64,000 nt of DNA from Doryteuthis pealeii (GCA_023376005.1 CM042148.1:75201710-75265709), one strand, 5' to 3'; counted from the first letter of the stretch, positions 46,803 to 57,165 are shown. Made by a program: numbers and translations. The notes: generated by a model not told the origin, from the letters alone.

Positions 46803-48000
46803 ATTCGTTAATTTATTTTATTTTGTTTTTATTCATTTATTTATTTTTCTTATTCTGATATTATCACGTGAATCGTCTTTTTTTGTTTCGTGTGATTTTA
46901 AAGAATATTGTTGCAATTATTTGATTATAGTTGGCAATTTTTTTAATTCCAGAGACATTTTAATAAAAAAAATTATAATTCTAGTAAAAAAAAATAATAA
47001 TAATAACTAAGATGTTCATATTGCCTTGCCTTTTTTTATTTAGAAAAAAAAAAAGAAAGAAAATTTTTGTTTGTCCGTTCAAGTCCAGCATCATCTTTCG
47101 TTATTATCTTGGAATTCATCTAATTGCCTGTCGCAAATTTAATTTCTCTTTGTTATGATATTTCTCTCAAAAATGCAGACGACAAACAAAACATTTGTCA
47201 TGTTTGCCGTCAATATTTTTGAGAGAAGCGATTCATTTTAGCTTGCTTAATAAATACTCTACATCATCACTATGTTACATAGCCCCATTTTTTATGAGTA
47301 CGTATCCTACGTATTTTGTTGTATATTCTAGAGTATACCCGTAAACCCGTGCACGCATACTCATATACTTAGCTTCTGTTTCTTCTTCTATGGTTCTGAG
47401 TAGCTCTTTTCCTATCTACTTAACTGGATCTGTCTATCTGTTGATTCTGGATTTGCTCTGGGTTGGTAGCTGGCTTCTTTGCTGGATCTACCTCTGGCTG
47501 TCTGTTCTGTTATTCTGAATCTGGGCTGGATCTTTTTGTGCCTTGCTCCGTTGTTTAGTTCGGAGTAACGAACACAATATTTTTTTTACTTAGAGCTCAT
47601 ATTTTTCTAAATTCCAGATCAATTCAAACGAGCAAAGATTTTGGTTTCGAGCTGACAGACCAATATTGTGTTCCGTCTCATTCAGCGCCCAGTTAAAAAC
47701 TGATTTCCTAAATTAACTTTCTCATGGCTCTGGCCGTCCAATGAGAGAATAGGTCAACGCAGGGTTAAATGCTGTCGATCAAATCCCCTGTTTTTCCACA
47801 AAACCATTGGTTTGATTTAAGCTACACTAACGTTCATAATTGAGAGGTTATCTCTCAATTATGCAACTATTAGAGCTGAAATTTGAGATACTCAATTTGA
47901 GGTGTGCAAGGAGGCGGGTTCAAACAGTGGTAAGGATGGCGGTGATTTTGCTGATATTCATTCTAAAGACATGAAAAATGCTATTCTGTATGTATTTACA
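46803..48000. other. Unannotated stretch with two small palindromes
   Basis: Shares TTCAAGTCCAGCATCATC and GTTATTATCTTGGAAT with 49,818-49,860. A hairpin lies at 47,165-47,226 (TTCTCTCAAAAAT against ATTTTTGAGAGAA). Another inverted pair, GAACACAATATT with AATATTGTGTTC, lies at about 47,569 and 47,662. No gene. Confidence 0.5.
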
Positions 48001-48155
48001 AACCCCTCCGCAGAAGCAGGATTCATCACAAGATCAATTTTAAGCGGAGTTTAACAGGTTTTAATTCAGTTTTCTTTCTTCTAAATCAGTTTCCATATTA
48101 TGGTTTAAAAGCCTAGTCTGACCTATTATTCATTTTGTAGCTGGTCATATCTATA
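48001..48155 (-). mobile_element. SINE family B, 3' part
   Basis: ACCCCTCCGCAGAAGCAGGA, GCGGAGTTTAACAGG and TCTGACCTATTATTCAT segments match family B tails. Confidence 0.65.
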
Positions 48156-48654
48156 CACCTCTACAAATGGGTAAAATCCACCCCTGATAAACCCACCTGC
48201 TGCGGAGGTGCAGTCGGCATATTCTACAACCCCAGCTTACACGGTAGCGTTACTTAGGCGAGGGAGGATATACAGTTTATTGGGTACTTGTCTCTAAGTT
48301 TTTGTTATGTTAGTTTAGTATCACAGTTTATACAAAATGGGATTTCCAAACAATCATAAACCGAATAAATCTTTTTAATCAATCAGTAAAAAGGAATCTA
48401 TTTCTTTCCAATCAGCAAGAAATTCATCGTTAGCCAATTTGACGTCGATCCGGACTTATCAGAATCATGGATTAAGCTTAATCTTTTTTCTTTTTTTTTT
48501 TTTTAGTAATCTTTCCCCGCTTCAAGATTATGCTGCTACTATTTACACAGATTTAACTGTGCCATTATAAACAGACCTCCTTATATGCGGTAAAATAAGT
48601 ACCAATATTCACCATTTTACGGCATGTTAATACTTTTATAAAATGTTATTTTAT

Positions 48655-48840
48655 GCTGGAGACGTTTTGTTTTATTCATACTTGATGGGTATTCAACAAT
48701 CTTTTTAACTCAATTTTTAAACTCATTTTTCTGGGTCTCTAACACCGGGTCATAGTGAATCAAGGACTAATGGCGATAAAGGGGTACTCCACATGCCCCA
48801 GAGCTCCAAAATTGAAACTTTACCATTAGATGCAATTTAA
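48655..48840 (+). repeat. Family C repeat, partial
   Basis: Shares TACTTGATGGGTATTCAACA, ACTCAATTTTTAAAC and GGGGTACTCCACATGCCCC with family C. Confidence 0.65.
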
Positions 48841-48879
48841 ATTAAAATGATTATTTCAGTAAAACCAAAAAAAAAAATA

Positions 48880-49004
48880 TCCATATTGCAAATCAGTCTA
48901 CAGTTAAAAGACAGTTTCTTGTTGACCTGAACAAGTGGATAGAAATATCTTGTTGAAAGAAAATATGGTCTCATCAAAAGAATAATAGAAACAATGGAAT
49001 GGAT

Positions 49005-49005
<1 letters not shown>
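48880..49005. repeat. Dispersed segment, inverted copy at 54,682-54,800
   Basis: AAGTGGATAGAAATATCTTG and AGAATAATAGAAACAATGG occur here on plus and at 54.7 kb on minus. Both copies end directly in (TA)n. Confidence 0.7.

Positions 49006-49031
<26 letters not shown>
49006..49031. repeat. (TA)n microsatellite
   Basis: Short run between the dispersed segment and the hammerhead inverted pair. Confidence 0.95.
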
Positions 49032-49035
<4 letters not shown>

Positions 49036-49084
49036 AATTAATCATGACAAGCAAATTCGGCGAATACCATGTGCGACGTGAGGA

Positions 49085-49130
49085 ACACTGTACAGCTGTT
49101 TCAACCTAATTTTGGTCTCATCAGCAGTGT
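49085..49130 (-). ncRNA. Hammerhead ribozyme, inverted copy
   Basis: On the minus strand, stem I ACACTG/CAGTGT is perfect (49,125-49,130 with 49,085-49,090). The core CTGATGA (49,118-49,124) and GAAA (49,099-49,102) are intact. Stem II is GACC/GGTT, where a C-to-T change leaves a G-T wobble at the core end. Stem III CAGCTG (49,093-49,098) is palindromic and GTA is the cleavage triplet. Confidence 0.82.
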
Positions 49131-49149
49131 ATACCTACGATCTCCCCCG

Positions 49150-49216
49150 ACAGAGATCGAACCGGCGAACCCAGGACGCAAAGTCAGAGACTCTACCCCT
49201 AGGCCAACCGGACACG
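49150..49216 (-). other. tRNA-like Pol III promoter module
   Basis: Box A-like TGGCCTAGGGGTAGAG and box B-like GGTTCGATCTC are separated as in tRNA genes. The intervening sequence does not form a standard tRNA cloverleaf that I can complete. Best read as a tRNA-derived SINE head transcribed towards the hammerhead at 49,085-49,130. Confidence 0.6.
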
Positions 49217-49292
49217 CCACACATGAAACTCGCCAAATCAACTTGTCAATCATAAGTGCGCAACTACTATAACGGGGGGAGATCGTAGGTAT

Positions 49293-49338
49293 ACACTGCT
49301 GATGAGACCAAAATTAGGTCGAAACAGCTGTACAGTGT
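49293..49338 (+). ncRNA. Hammerhead ribozyme (type I layout)
   Basis: All required parts are present and paired. Stem I ACACTG (49,293-49,298) with CAGTGT (49,333-49,338). Core CTGATGA (49,299-49,305). Stem II GACC/GGTC (49,306-49,309 and 49,317-49,320) with a seven-base loop. GAAA (49,321-49,324). Stem III CAGCTG (49,325-49,330), self-complementary, so monomeric folding is minimal and dimeric folding possible. GTA gives a predicted cut after 49,332. Open stem I with a tiny stem III is the form described for hammerheads of Penelope-like elements and animal retrozymes. Confidence 0.88.
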
Positions 49339-49450
49339 TCCTCACGTCGCACATGGTATTCGCCGAATTTGCTTGTCATGATTAATTAAGATTATATAAA
49401 TAAATTTCTCTCTCCAAAAAAAAAATAAATAAAAAATAAAAATAAAATTA

Positions 49451-49474
49451 ATATATATAATATATTATATATAT

Positions 49475-49513
<39 letters not shown>
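49451..49513. repeat. (TA)n microsatellite
   Basis: Interrupted (TA)n lying between two hammerheads. Confidence 0.95.
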
Positions 49514-49522
49514 CGTTAGTAT

Positions 49523-49568
49523 ATACCGCTGATGAGACTTAATAAAGTCGAAACAGTCTGTACGGTAT
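49523..49568 (+). ncRNA. Hammerhead ribozyme (type I layout), second family member
   Basis: Stem I ATACCG (49,523-49,528) pairs perfectly with CGGTAT (49,563-49,568). Core CTGATGA (49,529-49,535). Stem II GACT/AGTC (49,536-49,539 and 49,546-49,549) with a six-base loop. GAAA (49,550-49,553). Stem III CAGTCTG (49,554-49,560). GTA gives a predicted cut after 49,562. Compared with 49,293-49,338, bases in stems I and II differ on both strands so that pairing is kept, which supports a functional fold in the ancestor. Confidence 0.88.
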
Positions 49569-49680
49569 TCTACACACCGAGCCATCCTTTGCCGGGATTA
49601 CACTTGTCAAGTTCATTTTCTATAAGAAAAAGTATCGAATTTTATGCGATACATGCGTTGTAAGTGCCTTCAAGTAAAAA

Positions 49681-49683
<3 letters not shown>

Positions 49684-49721
<38 letters not shown>
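49684..49721. repeat. (TA)n microsatellite
   Basis: Pure run, about 115 bp downstream of the second hammerhead. Confidence 0.95.
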
Positions 49722-49723
<2 letters not shown>

Positions 49724-49997
49724 TATGTATGTTATGTTCTTGTGAACGTTGTTTGTTTGGTCTTTTGAAGCATTGCCTTTATTTATAAAAAATGATAAAG
49801 AAAGATATTTTTTTTCGTTCAAGTCCAGCATCATCATCCGTTATTATCTTGGAATTTGTCTAAAATCCACGGAAAATAACGATACATATATACTATTTCT
49901 GTCTATCCATATTCACTCGGTATCCGCGGCAGATATGTTCAAAGATTTTTCTTGGATGATTAAATTCGCGGATAATTACGAGCCATATATCTTACGT
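49722..49997. repeat. Dispersed segment with inverted match at 53.3 kb
   Basis: CTTGTGAACGTTGTTTGTTT and GGTCTTTTGAAGCATTG (49,738-49,777) recur inverted at 53,338-53,385. The middle shares TTCAAGTCCAGCATCATC with 47.08 kb. An 85-residue frame covers it but has no recognised domain. Confidence 0.55.
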
Positions 49998-50204
49998 AGG
50001 TATTAGCAAACCCGTTCGCCACGAGTAGGATATGACACAAGGTCTTAAGTAAAGGGACATCAAAAGAGGATCGAACTTGCTGTTCAGTAATAATGTATCT
50101 GTGAAACTAGCTTGCTAACCATTACACCACGATAGGATGCCCTTCTTACCCAACCCTTTCCCCACGAGTAGGGTATAACACAAGGTTGCAAGGATATTTG
50201 TCTT
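49998..50204 (-). mobile_element. tRNA-derived family D unit with partial second unit
   Basis: Minus-strand box A-like TGGTGTAATGGTTAGC and a GCAAGTTCGATCCTC box B-like segment, with CGTTCGCCACGAGTAGGAT-type tails on both sides. Confidence 0.7.
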
Positions 50205-50480
50205 ATACCCCACTTGTATGGACTGGGCACAAGGCCACGTTTTAACGTGGGCCCACCCACAAGCCGAAGCTCATGGGTGGGAAAGAACAAAAATTGCGTC
50301 GATCCCCTCGGCATTCCTCCTCCAGGGAGCGCCTCGGGCGCTGGGAAATAAACCCAGCCCTGCCCACAAAGGGGCAGATAATACTTGGAGGGATAGCCCT
50401 CTGGGATCGACGCTAATAATTGTACTTGAACCCGGTCCAGAGGCCGAAGCACACTGGACCCCCCGAGGGGAATAGGTAAG
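50205..50480 (+). repeat. GC-rich dispersed element, third copy
   Basis: Independent copy outside the arms. The inner module (50,296-50,413) is again bounded by GCGTCGATCCC and GGGATCGACGC, while the interior has diverged by substitutions and deletions. Preservation of the boundaries supports a defined unit. Overlapping frames of up to 122 residues here look like chance products of GC-rich DNA. Confidence 0.7.
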
Positions 50481-51180
50481 TTTCAAAGCATAGTAACTGG
50501 AACAGATACTACACTTCGATCCCTACATCATCAGGTAAGTATAACACAAGGTTGTAAGTATGAGGCATCCAGCGAAAGTTGCATAAGGGTTAAGGTTCGC
50601 TCTGATCCGGGATGGTTGGACATATTAGGGTAACCTATGGGTTAACTAGGTGTAGTGACGGGTTGAACTCTTAGCTGAAGGGAGAATATATGGATTCATA
50701 CCTGTAGTGAAGGGTGGGACTTAACTGACTCAAAGCGCCCTCGATACCTGACCTGCAAAATGAGCCACGGTAGAAGTAATGTCTTTGGAGAGGTACGCCA
50801 CTGTACCCACTCTGAATAAGAGATTTGATGTATCAAGAAGTTGGAGAGGGCAGAGTAGACTTTTATAAAAGTTGCAATGCATTATGTCAGTTTGGCAATA
50901 AAAGAGGGACTAGGAGAGAGAGGGAAACAGAATGAAAGAGAAAAGGGAGAGAGGAGGCTGGAGAAATAGAAAGAAAGGAAAAGAGTGTTAAAGGGAGTAA
51001 GACAAAGAGAGAGAGGGGGAGAGAGAGAGGAGAAAGAGAGAAAGACATAGGAGACTGACAGAGAGGAATAGAAAAAGGAAGAAAGAGAGAAAGAGAAAGA
51101 GGGAGAAAGGGGAACGATTAAATCGTATTGCCTGAACGATTAAATCGTATTTCTCTTCAGCGATAGAGCGTCTGGGAGAA
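50481..51180. other. Unannotated stretch, then purine-rich DNA
   Basis: 50,500-50,600 holds family D tail scraps (ATAACACAAGGTTGTAAGTA and AGGCATCCAGCG). 50,890-51,120 is (GA)-rich. A direct repeat of GAACGATTAAATCGTATT lies at 51,112-51,151. No gene. Confidence 0.5.
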
Positions 51181-51465
51181 AGGAGAAAGAGAAAGAGAAA
51201 GAGAAAGAGAAAGAGAAAGAGAAAGAGAAAACGGACGATTAGCAGACGGAAGGAGAAGGGTTAAAACAACACACAAAAGCGAGTTTGCCATCTAAAGGTC
51301 CCTGGTTCAATCCCGGGTGTGGACGCCGAAGAAGAAGCTGGTGAAAAATCTTCACTAGACAAATTTGAATAATGAATAATGAAACAAAAACGTCTTTGGT
51401 ATAAAATAAGCCAAGGGTTAACATACCTAAAAATCCAACCAACCAACACGTATGCATACACACAT
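51181..51465 (+). mobile_element. tRNA-derived SINE with family C-type tail
   Basis: (GAAAGA)n is followed by a tRNA-like 3' half with box B GGTTCAATCCCGGG (51,304-51,317). It ends ACGTCTTTGGTATAAAATAA and CCTAAAAATCCAACCAACCA, the same end as family C. This links family C to a tRNA-headed SINE. Confidence 0.6.
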
Positions 51466-51519
51466 ACTGCTGGATAGTCATTCTTAGTTCTTCCTGCAAT
51501 GTCTTTTTATGTCTTCTAA

Positions 51520-51670
<151 letters not shown>

Positions 51671-51914
51671 ATTCCATTTCTCTCTGCAGGGGGGAATTTA
51701 ATCATTAGCATATAAGATTCGCAATATGCGTCTTGCCCCGACGACGGGCACTGGCTCGATTTCAGACAAACTACTATACTTCAGACAACTATACTTCACC
51801 ACAAAAATGATAGGCTATGTCTATTCCTTATGTAATTATACTTATATGTAGATACATAAATAAATAAATCAGAATTAACCCCCGCAAGTTGTCTTATGTA
51901 AGACAATGTTGAGT

Positions 51915-51917
<3 letters not shown>

Positions 51918-51959
<42 letters not shown>
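51918..51959. repeat. (TA)n microsatellite
   Basis: Pure run next to the snap-back element. Confidence 0.95.
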
Positions 51960-51961
<2 letters not shown>

Positions 51962-52158
51962 CCAAAAGTCCAGAGAAGAAATATTCCTTACGACACAAGA
52001 GTTTTATTTAAACAAAACCAAGTCGCAGTTTGAGAGCTCAATGTGTGCTCTTAATGTTAGAGTCACAGAGCAAATATATGAGTAAAGAAATAACAAAAGA
52101 CTTAGAGATTTAGCAGACTATAATGCTAAATCTCTAAGTCTTTTGTTATTTCTTTACT

Positions 52159-52161
<3 letters not shown>
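51957..52161. mobile_element. Snap-back element family E, copy 2
   Basis: The same leader (51,957-52,076) runs into a hairpin with arms of about 37 bp (52,078-52,161, centre near 52,119), ending in (TA)n. The arm begins with the same GAGTAAAG-type sequence as copy 1 and ends earlier. Confidence 0.75.
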
Positions 52162-52164
<3 letters not shown>

Positions 52165-52249
<85 letters not shown>

Positions 52250-52290
52250 CAGAATAAGATAGATAGATAGATAGATAGATAGATATGTGG
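52165..52290. repeat. (TA)n, (GA)n and (GATA)n tracts
   Basis: Three consecutive simple repeats after the snap-back hairpin. Confidence 0.95.
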
Positions 52291-52484
52291 CAGTTGAGAT
52301 AGTTGGAATTTTTTTACTCATATTAACAACAAACTGTCGAACTCGGGTAAAGGTGTGGATTTAGAACGCTGATTTTCTAGGCTATGCGATGATAGGTTTG
52401 ATATCAATGCAATCCATTATGAAGATAATTTATTTAAAGGTTGGTTGGTTTTAGGCGGCTATAGATATGACAATATGACAATAT

Positions 52485-52516
<32 letters not shown>

Positions 52517-53067
52517 CAGATAGATAGATGTAGGACATGTACGGATACTTATAATACTAGTTACCTATGTATTATATTAAATTATAAGTAGTTTAAAATA
52601 GGCAGTTACTTTTCAATCATCCTGTAGATTGCCTTCTTGGATCAAAGTTAAACTCCGCTTAAAATGATCTTGTTATGCATGCTGTTCGTGTGGAGGAGTT
52701 TGGTAAATTCATATATGTTAGTGATTACAATTTGTACCACATTAAAGGCAAGTTGTGTCGAGCTAAGTTCAATTTCTGGACGAGGGTCTTTGTGTTTTAC
52801 TTAGCGCTAATGCACTTGACAAAGACCCCGATGTGTTACATAATGAATAGGCATAGCCTATCATTTTTGTAATGTAGTATAGTTGGGTTTTAGAATTAAC
52901 ATTTTACTGGGGAAATCCGTTTGGGTTCATAGATTATTTTGATAGACACGTTTTGGATCATGTTTTATTTTGCAATTACAGGTGGCTTTTGTTGCTTATG
53001 GTGTGCTATATACATTTTAGTGTGCTTTTTATTTCTATAGCATGTTTTCCCGTTCAGATACAGTTGA

Positions 53068-53068
<1 letters not shown>
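52291..53068. other. Unannotated stretch
   Basis: Contains (GATA)n at about 52,490-52,530. Frames of 65-110 residues show no recognised domain. Confidence 0.45.
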
Positions 53069-53143
<75 letters not shown>

Positions 53144-53150
53144 TATATAT
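53069..53150. repeat. (TA)n microsatellite
   Basis: About 80 bp of (TA)n. Confidence 0.95.
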
Positions 53151-53397
53151 TGTGTTGATGGTTTGGCAGAGTTATCTTTCCTTGGATTTACCCACCATTT
53201 CCGACCGTCTGATATACCTTGGAAAAGGGTGAACGTTCACCGAAATATCGGAAATAGATTAAACCAGGAACAGAGCAACGGTTGAATATATAAAATTCTG
53301 ATTTTTTGTTCTGTTTTCTGTTTTAGTTCTTTTTCCAATGCTTCAAAAGACCAAACAAACAACGTTCACAAGAACATAACATACATAATTATATATA
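53151..53397 (+). other. Retroelement-like terminal module
   Basis: Holds a perfect GGTGAACGTTCACC hairpin followed by GAAATATCGG next to (TA)n, resembling the hairpin-GAAA layout of the hammerhead modules but without a valid core. The last 50 bp repeat inverted at 49,738-49,777. Confidence 0.4.
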
Positions 53398-54020
53398 CTA
53401 GCAAATATATGCACCCTTCGGGTGCAAGTATTTAAGTTTTAATGCAATAAAATATCATATTAAATTAGAAAGGCTAATGAAACTAAATAAGAATTCAGAT
53501 AAAAAGATTTGAAACAGAGGGGGATATAATCGAAAAATAGAACAACTGAAATTTACTCTTCCATCACTCTCGTCTTTCATTGTTATTTTTTCTAATTTAA
53601 GTATTTAGTTAAAAGAGGAAGTAAAGAATAAAATGATAGTTATTTTATCTTGTTAATGGATTTCATTTAAGATTCATTGAAGAGATTTTTGCTCTTATTC
53701 ATTAAAATAAAACCAAACAGTTAGAAATCAATAATACTAAGCCATATTTATTAAATTCGATTTTTTAATATTAATATGCAAATTAGCTTTCCCCCGTTCA
53801 CACTGTAACCGCTGTTTTGTTGTATATATAAATATAATTGCATGTTGTCAGTATGTAGACATAGTTAACAGTATTAATGATAAACAATTTTATTAATAAT
53901 TGAGGTTTAGATAAAAATAAAATCCTGGAGAATGTGATGTCAATAACTAAGAGATTTGTGACTGAGTAGGAATATAGTTTCGGTTACAGACAGAAAAACA
54001 CACAATCTCCATTATAATAA
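53398..54020 (-). mobile_element. Helitron-like family F, copy 1
   Basis: 623 bp without coding capacity. On the minus strand it ends with the hairpin GCACCC..GGGTGC (53,411-53,425), a nine-base spacer and CTAG, followed by T, as Helitron 3' ends do. Immediately head-to-tail with copy 2. Confidence 0.65.
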
Positions 54021-54626
54021 CTAGCAAATATATGCACCCTCCGGGTGCAAGTATTTAAGTTTTAATGTAATAAAGTATTATATCAAATTAGAAAGGCTAA
54101 TCAAACTAAATAAGAATGCAGATAAAAAGATTTGAAGCATAGAACAACTGAAACTTACTCGTCCATCACTTCCGTCTTTCATTGCTAATTTTTTATAATT
54201 TAACTATTTAGTTAAAATAGGAAGTAAAGAATAATATTACAGTTATTTCTTCTTGTTAATAGATTTCTTTTAAGATTTCTTGAAGAGATTTTTGCTCATA
54301 TTCATTAAGATAAAACCAAACAATTAGAAATCAATAATACTAAGCACATATCTATTAAAATCACATTTTTAAGATCAATATGCAAATTAGCCTTCCAATT
54401 CACACTGTAAACCGCTATTTTCTTGTATATATAAATACAATTGCAAGTTATTAGTATGTAGATATGGTCAACAGTCTTAATGATGCATAACGATTTTATT
54501 AATAATTGAGGTTTAATTAAAAATAAAATCATGGAGAATGTGATGTGAATAACTAAGGGAATTGTGACTTGAATAGTAATATAGTTTCGGTTACAGATAG
54601 AAAAACACACAATCTCCATTATAATA

Positions 54627-54627
<1 letters not shown>
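54021..54627 (-). mobile_element. Helitron-like family F, copy 2
   Basis: 607 bp, about 90 percent like copy 1, with the same hairpin (GCACCC/GGGTGC) and CTAG end. A 104-residue minus-strand frame crosses it but is disrupted in copy 1, so it is not a gene. Confidence 0.65.
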
Positions 54628-54628
<1 letters not shown>

Positions 54629-54674
<46 letters not shown>

Positions 54675-54680
54675 ATATAT
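54629..54680. repeat. (TA)n microsatellite
   Basis: Run directly at the end of the family F pair. Confidence 0.95.
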
Positions 54681-54681
54681 A

Positions 54682-54800
54682 ATCCATACCATTGTTTCTA
54701 TTATTCTCTTGAGGAGGCCATATTTTCTTTCAACAAGATATTTCTATCCACTTGATAGTCAACAAGAACTTTCTTTGAACTGTAGACTGATTTGCATAAT
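54682..54800 (-). repeat. Dispersed segment, inverted copy of 48,880-49,005
   Basis: Shares the sequence on the opposite strand, and again abuts (TA)n. Confidence 0.7.
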
Positions 54801-55321
54801 TAGGCTTCTTCATGTATTTCTCTTAGAAATGCAAATAACACGATCATTCTATTTTTTTTCCAACGTTGGTTTATGCCACAATATTTCTCTCTGCATGGCT
54901 TGGAAAAATATACGATTAATTCAAATAATTTAATTTAGTTTGTATATTTTATTAAGTCGGGATGTTCAGTAATTAAATTAAAAAAATGTTTTGCGTCTTT
55001 ATTGTAATCAATTTATTTACTATAAAATGAAAACCAAAGTGATCATCCTTTAAATGTGCTAATTCCATATTTTCTGACACGTGTAAGTATAATCATTATT
55101 GAGATAATTAAAGTATACACTATACCATATATTTACATTAAATGAAAAGATAGACAGACAGACAGACAGACAGATCGATAGATGGATATATAGATAGTTA
55201 GATAGATAGATCACAAAAAAATGAAATATGACATTAGATATATTGATAGATATAGATTTATCAATCTATCTAAGATAGCTAGATAGAGAGAGAGGGGGGG
55301 AGTGAGAGAGAAATTGAATGT
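54801..55321. other. AT-rich DNA with (GACA)n/(GATA)n
   Basis: Tetranucleotide repeats near 55,150-55,215. No gene. Confidence 0.6.
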
Positions 55322-55465
55322 ATTTACCAAATATATTCGGCATGGGTTGGATCTGACAAATTCGCAAACATGGTGCATTTAGCGAGGATCGAACCCGCTA
55401 TTCAGTAGTAATGGATCTGCATGACTAGCTTGTTAAACATTATACTACATGAGACGCCCAGATAT
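55322..55465 (-). mobile_element. tRNA-derived family D unit
   Basis: AGCGAGGATCGAACCCGCTATTCAGTAG-type unit of about 140 bp on the minus strand, with a decayed box A-like end. Confidence 0.7.
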
Positions 55466-55625
55466 GCACATATTGATAGAGATCATGAACTGAGATATGA
55501 CGTTACATAGATAAGTAGATAGATAGGTAGATAGATAGATACATCATAGATTAGCTATTAAGATGCTAAATTAGTAATTACAGCCTTAGATTGACACATA
55601 TACATGTAAATAAATAAATAATGAA

Positions 55626-55715
55626 TATATATATATGGTGTGTGGATGTGTGTGTTGTGGTGTGGTGTGTGTGTGTGTGTGTGTGTAAACAGACGGAGAA
55701 AGATACGAACACATT

Positions 55716-55752
<37 letters not shown>
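55626..55752. repeat. (TA)n, (TG)n and (GATA)n tracts
   Basis: Three simple repeats. Confidence 0.9.
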
Positions 55753-55753
<1 letters not shown>

Positions 55754-55819
55754 TGTACAAAGTAAGAGATATTCTCGAATTGAGAAAGAAAGAAAGAAAG
55801 AAGTAAGTAAAGCCGATGG

Positions 55820-56051
55820 AGTGGCCTTGTATAGGTATCAGCCAGACAGCGAGGGAGTCTATCCCTTTTCACTAGCACTAGACCAGGGAGATTGTTTTTG
55901 TCTTTGAGGTGGAGCGTCACACCTAACGTCAGCTACCCACTTCACCACATAGATCCAAGCTGCTACTCATGCGCTAAGTTGGCGAGAGCCGGTATCGAGC
56001 CCGGAACCTTGTGGTTCCAAGACAGATGCTCTACCGACTGAGATAAACCGG
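55820..56051 (-). mobile_element. SINE family A, near full length
   Basis: Minus-strand head with AGTCGGTAGAGC-like box A and GGTTCCGGGCTCGATACC box B region, and the usual body. It lacks the first few bases. Confidence 0.82.
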
Positions 56052-56084
56052 ATTTTTCCTAAACTGAATCTAGTGGCGAGGTTC

Positions 56085-56345
56085 AAATTCAGGAACTCTG
56101 GGGAGTTTGGAGTACCCCCTTCATCGCTATTACTCCCAGATCCACTCTGACCCAGAGTGGTAGTACCGTGTTAGGGTCCCATCTATAGATTAAATAGAAG
56201 AAAAAACAGATTTTAAAAATTGTGTTCTAAAGAAAATTGAGTTTAGATTTTTTTAAATGTATACCCATCAAAAATGAATAAAACAGAACGTCTTTGGCAT
56301 AAAATAACCCGGCAAGAGTTAACATGCCGTAAAATCGAATGAAAC
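56085..56345 (-). repeat. Family C repeat
   Basis: TGACCCAGAGTGGTAGTACC centre and AACGTCTTTGGCATAAAATA end. Confidence 0.7.
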
Positions 56346-56715
56346 AACCAGCCAACCGTCAATCCTTTTTACACATAACAAAGACGTACAGACAGACACA
56401 CAGATAGATACTTAAACAAAAACACAAATAAATCCATGCACATTTAATCCAAGCCGTCCTCCTCGAACCTTCACCCCCCCTCCCCGTATAAATGTGTCAA
56501 GTGTTTTGTTTAAATAAAGTCACATTTGTCAAGAGAGCTGAGGATTTTAGCTAACTCTCTGACAATCTCTTATCATTTCAATTTTTTTTAAATGTAAAAT
56601 ATATTATATTCACTCAAACGAAGCCATTGCCTTGAACAGAGAATTATTCAAAAGGTCAGCCCCGTTTCTGGTATTTAAACACCATTTCTGTTTGCCCTTA
56701 CGATTACTGAGAAAA

Positions 56716-56880
56716 GCATGTAGCGTAACGATTATCGTCATAATAAGCTCGGCGTCCCGGGTTCAAATCCTGGACGCGGTTGTTCCACTTTGCGCCAATA
56801 CTCTTGCAAACATCAGGTTGGTTGGTTGGTCTTTAACGGCATATCAACACTTGTGTGTTATTTAATGCCAAATCGTGTCT
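56716..56880 (+). mobile_element. tRNA-derived head plus family C start
   Basis: A tRNA-like 3' half with T-arm (CCCGGGTTCAAATCCTGG) ends at about 56,779. At 56,812 it is followed by GGTTGGTTGGTTGG and ACGGCATATCAAC, the family C start. I read it as a SINE rather than a tRNA gene because no D-arm or anticodon arm can be completed. Confidence 0.55.
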
Positions 56881-56887
56881 TTTATAT

Positions 56888-57165
56888 ACATATTTACACG
56901 AGTAGGATGTGACACAATTTCTTAAGCGGAGTTTAACAGGTTTCAATTCCAAGTGTTACGTATAATCGTTGCCCGGAAGAGGAAACTTCTGGCAAATAGA
57001 CTAAGAGAAATATAAAAATATATATCTAAAAAAAAAAGGGAGAAGATGAAGAAATAGATAAAAGAAAAAAAAGGAAAACGGAAACAGAGTCTTCCGGTGA
57101 AAAGAAAGATAAAGAAATATATATGTCCGTTATCAGATCAAACGATAAATGCGTGGGCATAGTTT
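56888..57165. other. SINE B tail scrap and A-rich DNA
   Basis: 56,888-56,955 resembles a SINE B/D tail. GTGTTACGTATAATCG at 56,954 recurs as GTGTTACTTATAATCG at 57,438. Confidence 0.5.

Larger units (their letters stand above)
49036..49387. mobile_element. Inverted hammerhead pair flanking a tRNA-like module
   Basis: Two arms of about 112 bp (49,036-49,148 and 49,274-49,387) are nearly perfect inverted repeats, and each encodes a hammerhead on its own strand. The 125-bp middle carries a tRNA-like segment on the minus strand: box A TGGCCTAGGGGTAGAG at 49,191-49,206 and box B GGTTCGATCTC at 49,153-49,163. On the minus strand the order is tRNA-like head, then hammerhead, as at 8,640-8,821. No coding capacity. 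Possibly a retrozyme-like or SINE element inserted or duplicated as a foldback. Confidence 0.75.

Noticed and set aside
50084..50486. Overlapping frames of 71-122 residues
   Set aside because: Chance open frames in the GC-rich dispersed element. The other two copies do not preserve them.
53205..53245. GGTGAACGTTCACC followed by GAAA as a hammerhead
   Set aside because: No CUGANGA core lies directly before the hairpin. Kept only as a related-looking terminal module.
56716..56785. A genuine tRNA gene with a strong T-arm
   Set aside because: Only the 3' half is tRNA-like, and it leads into a family C-type tail.
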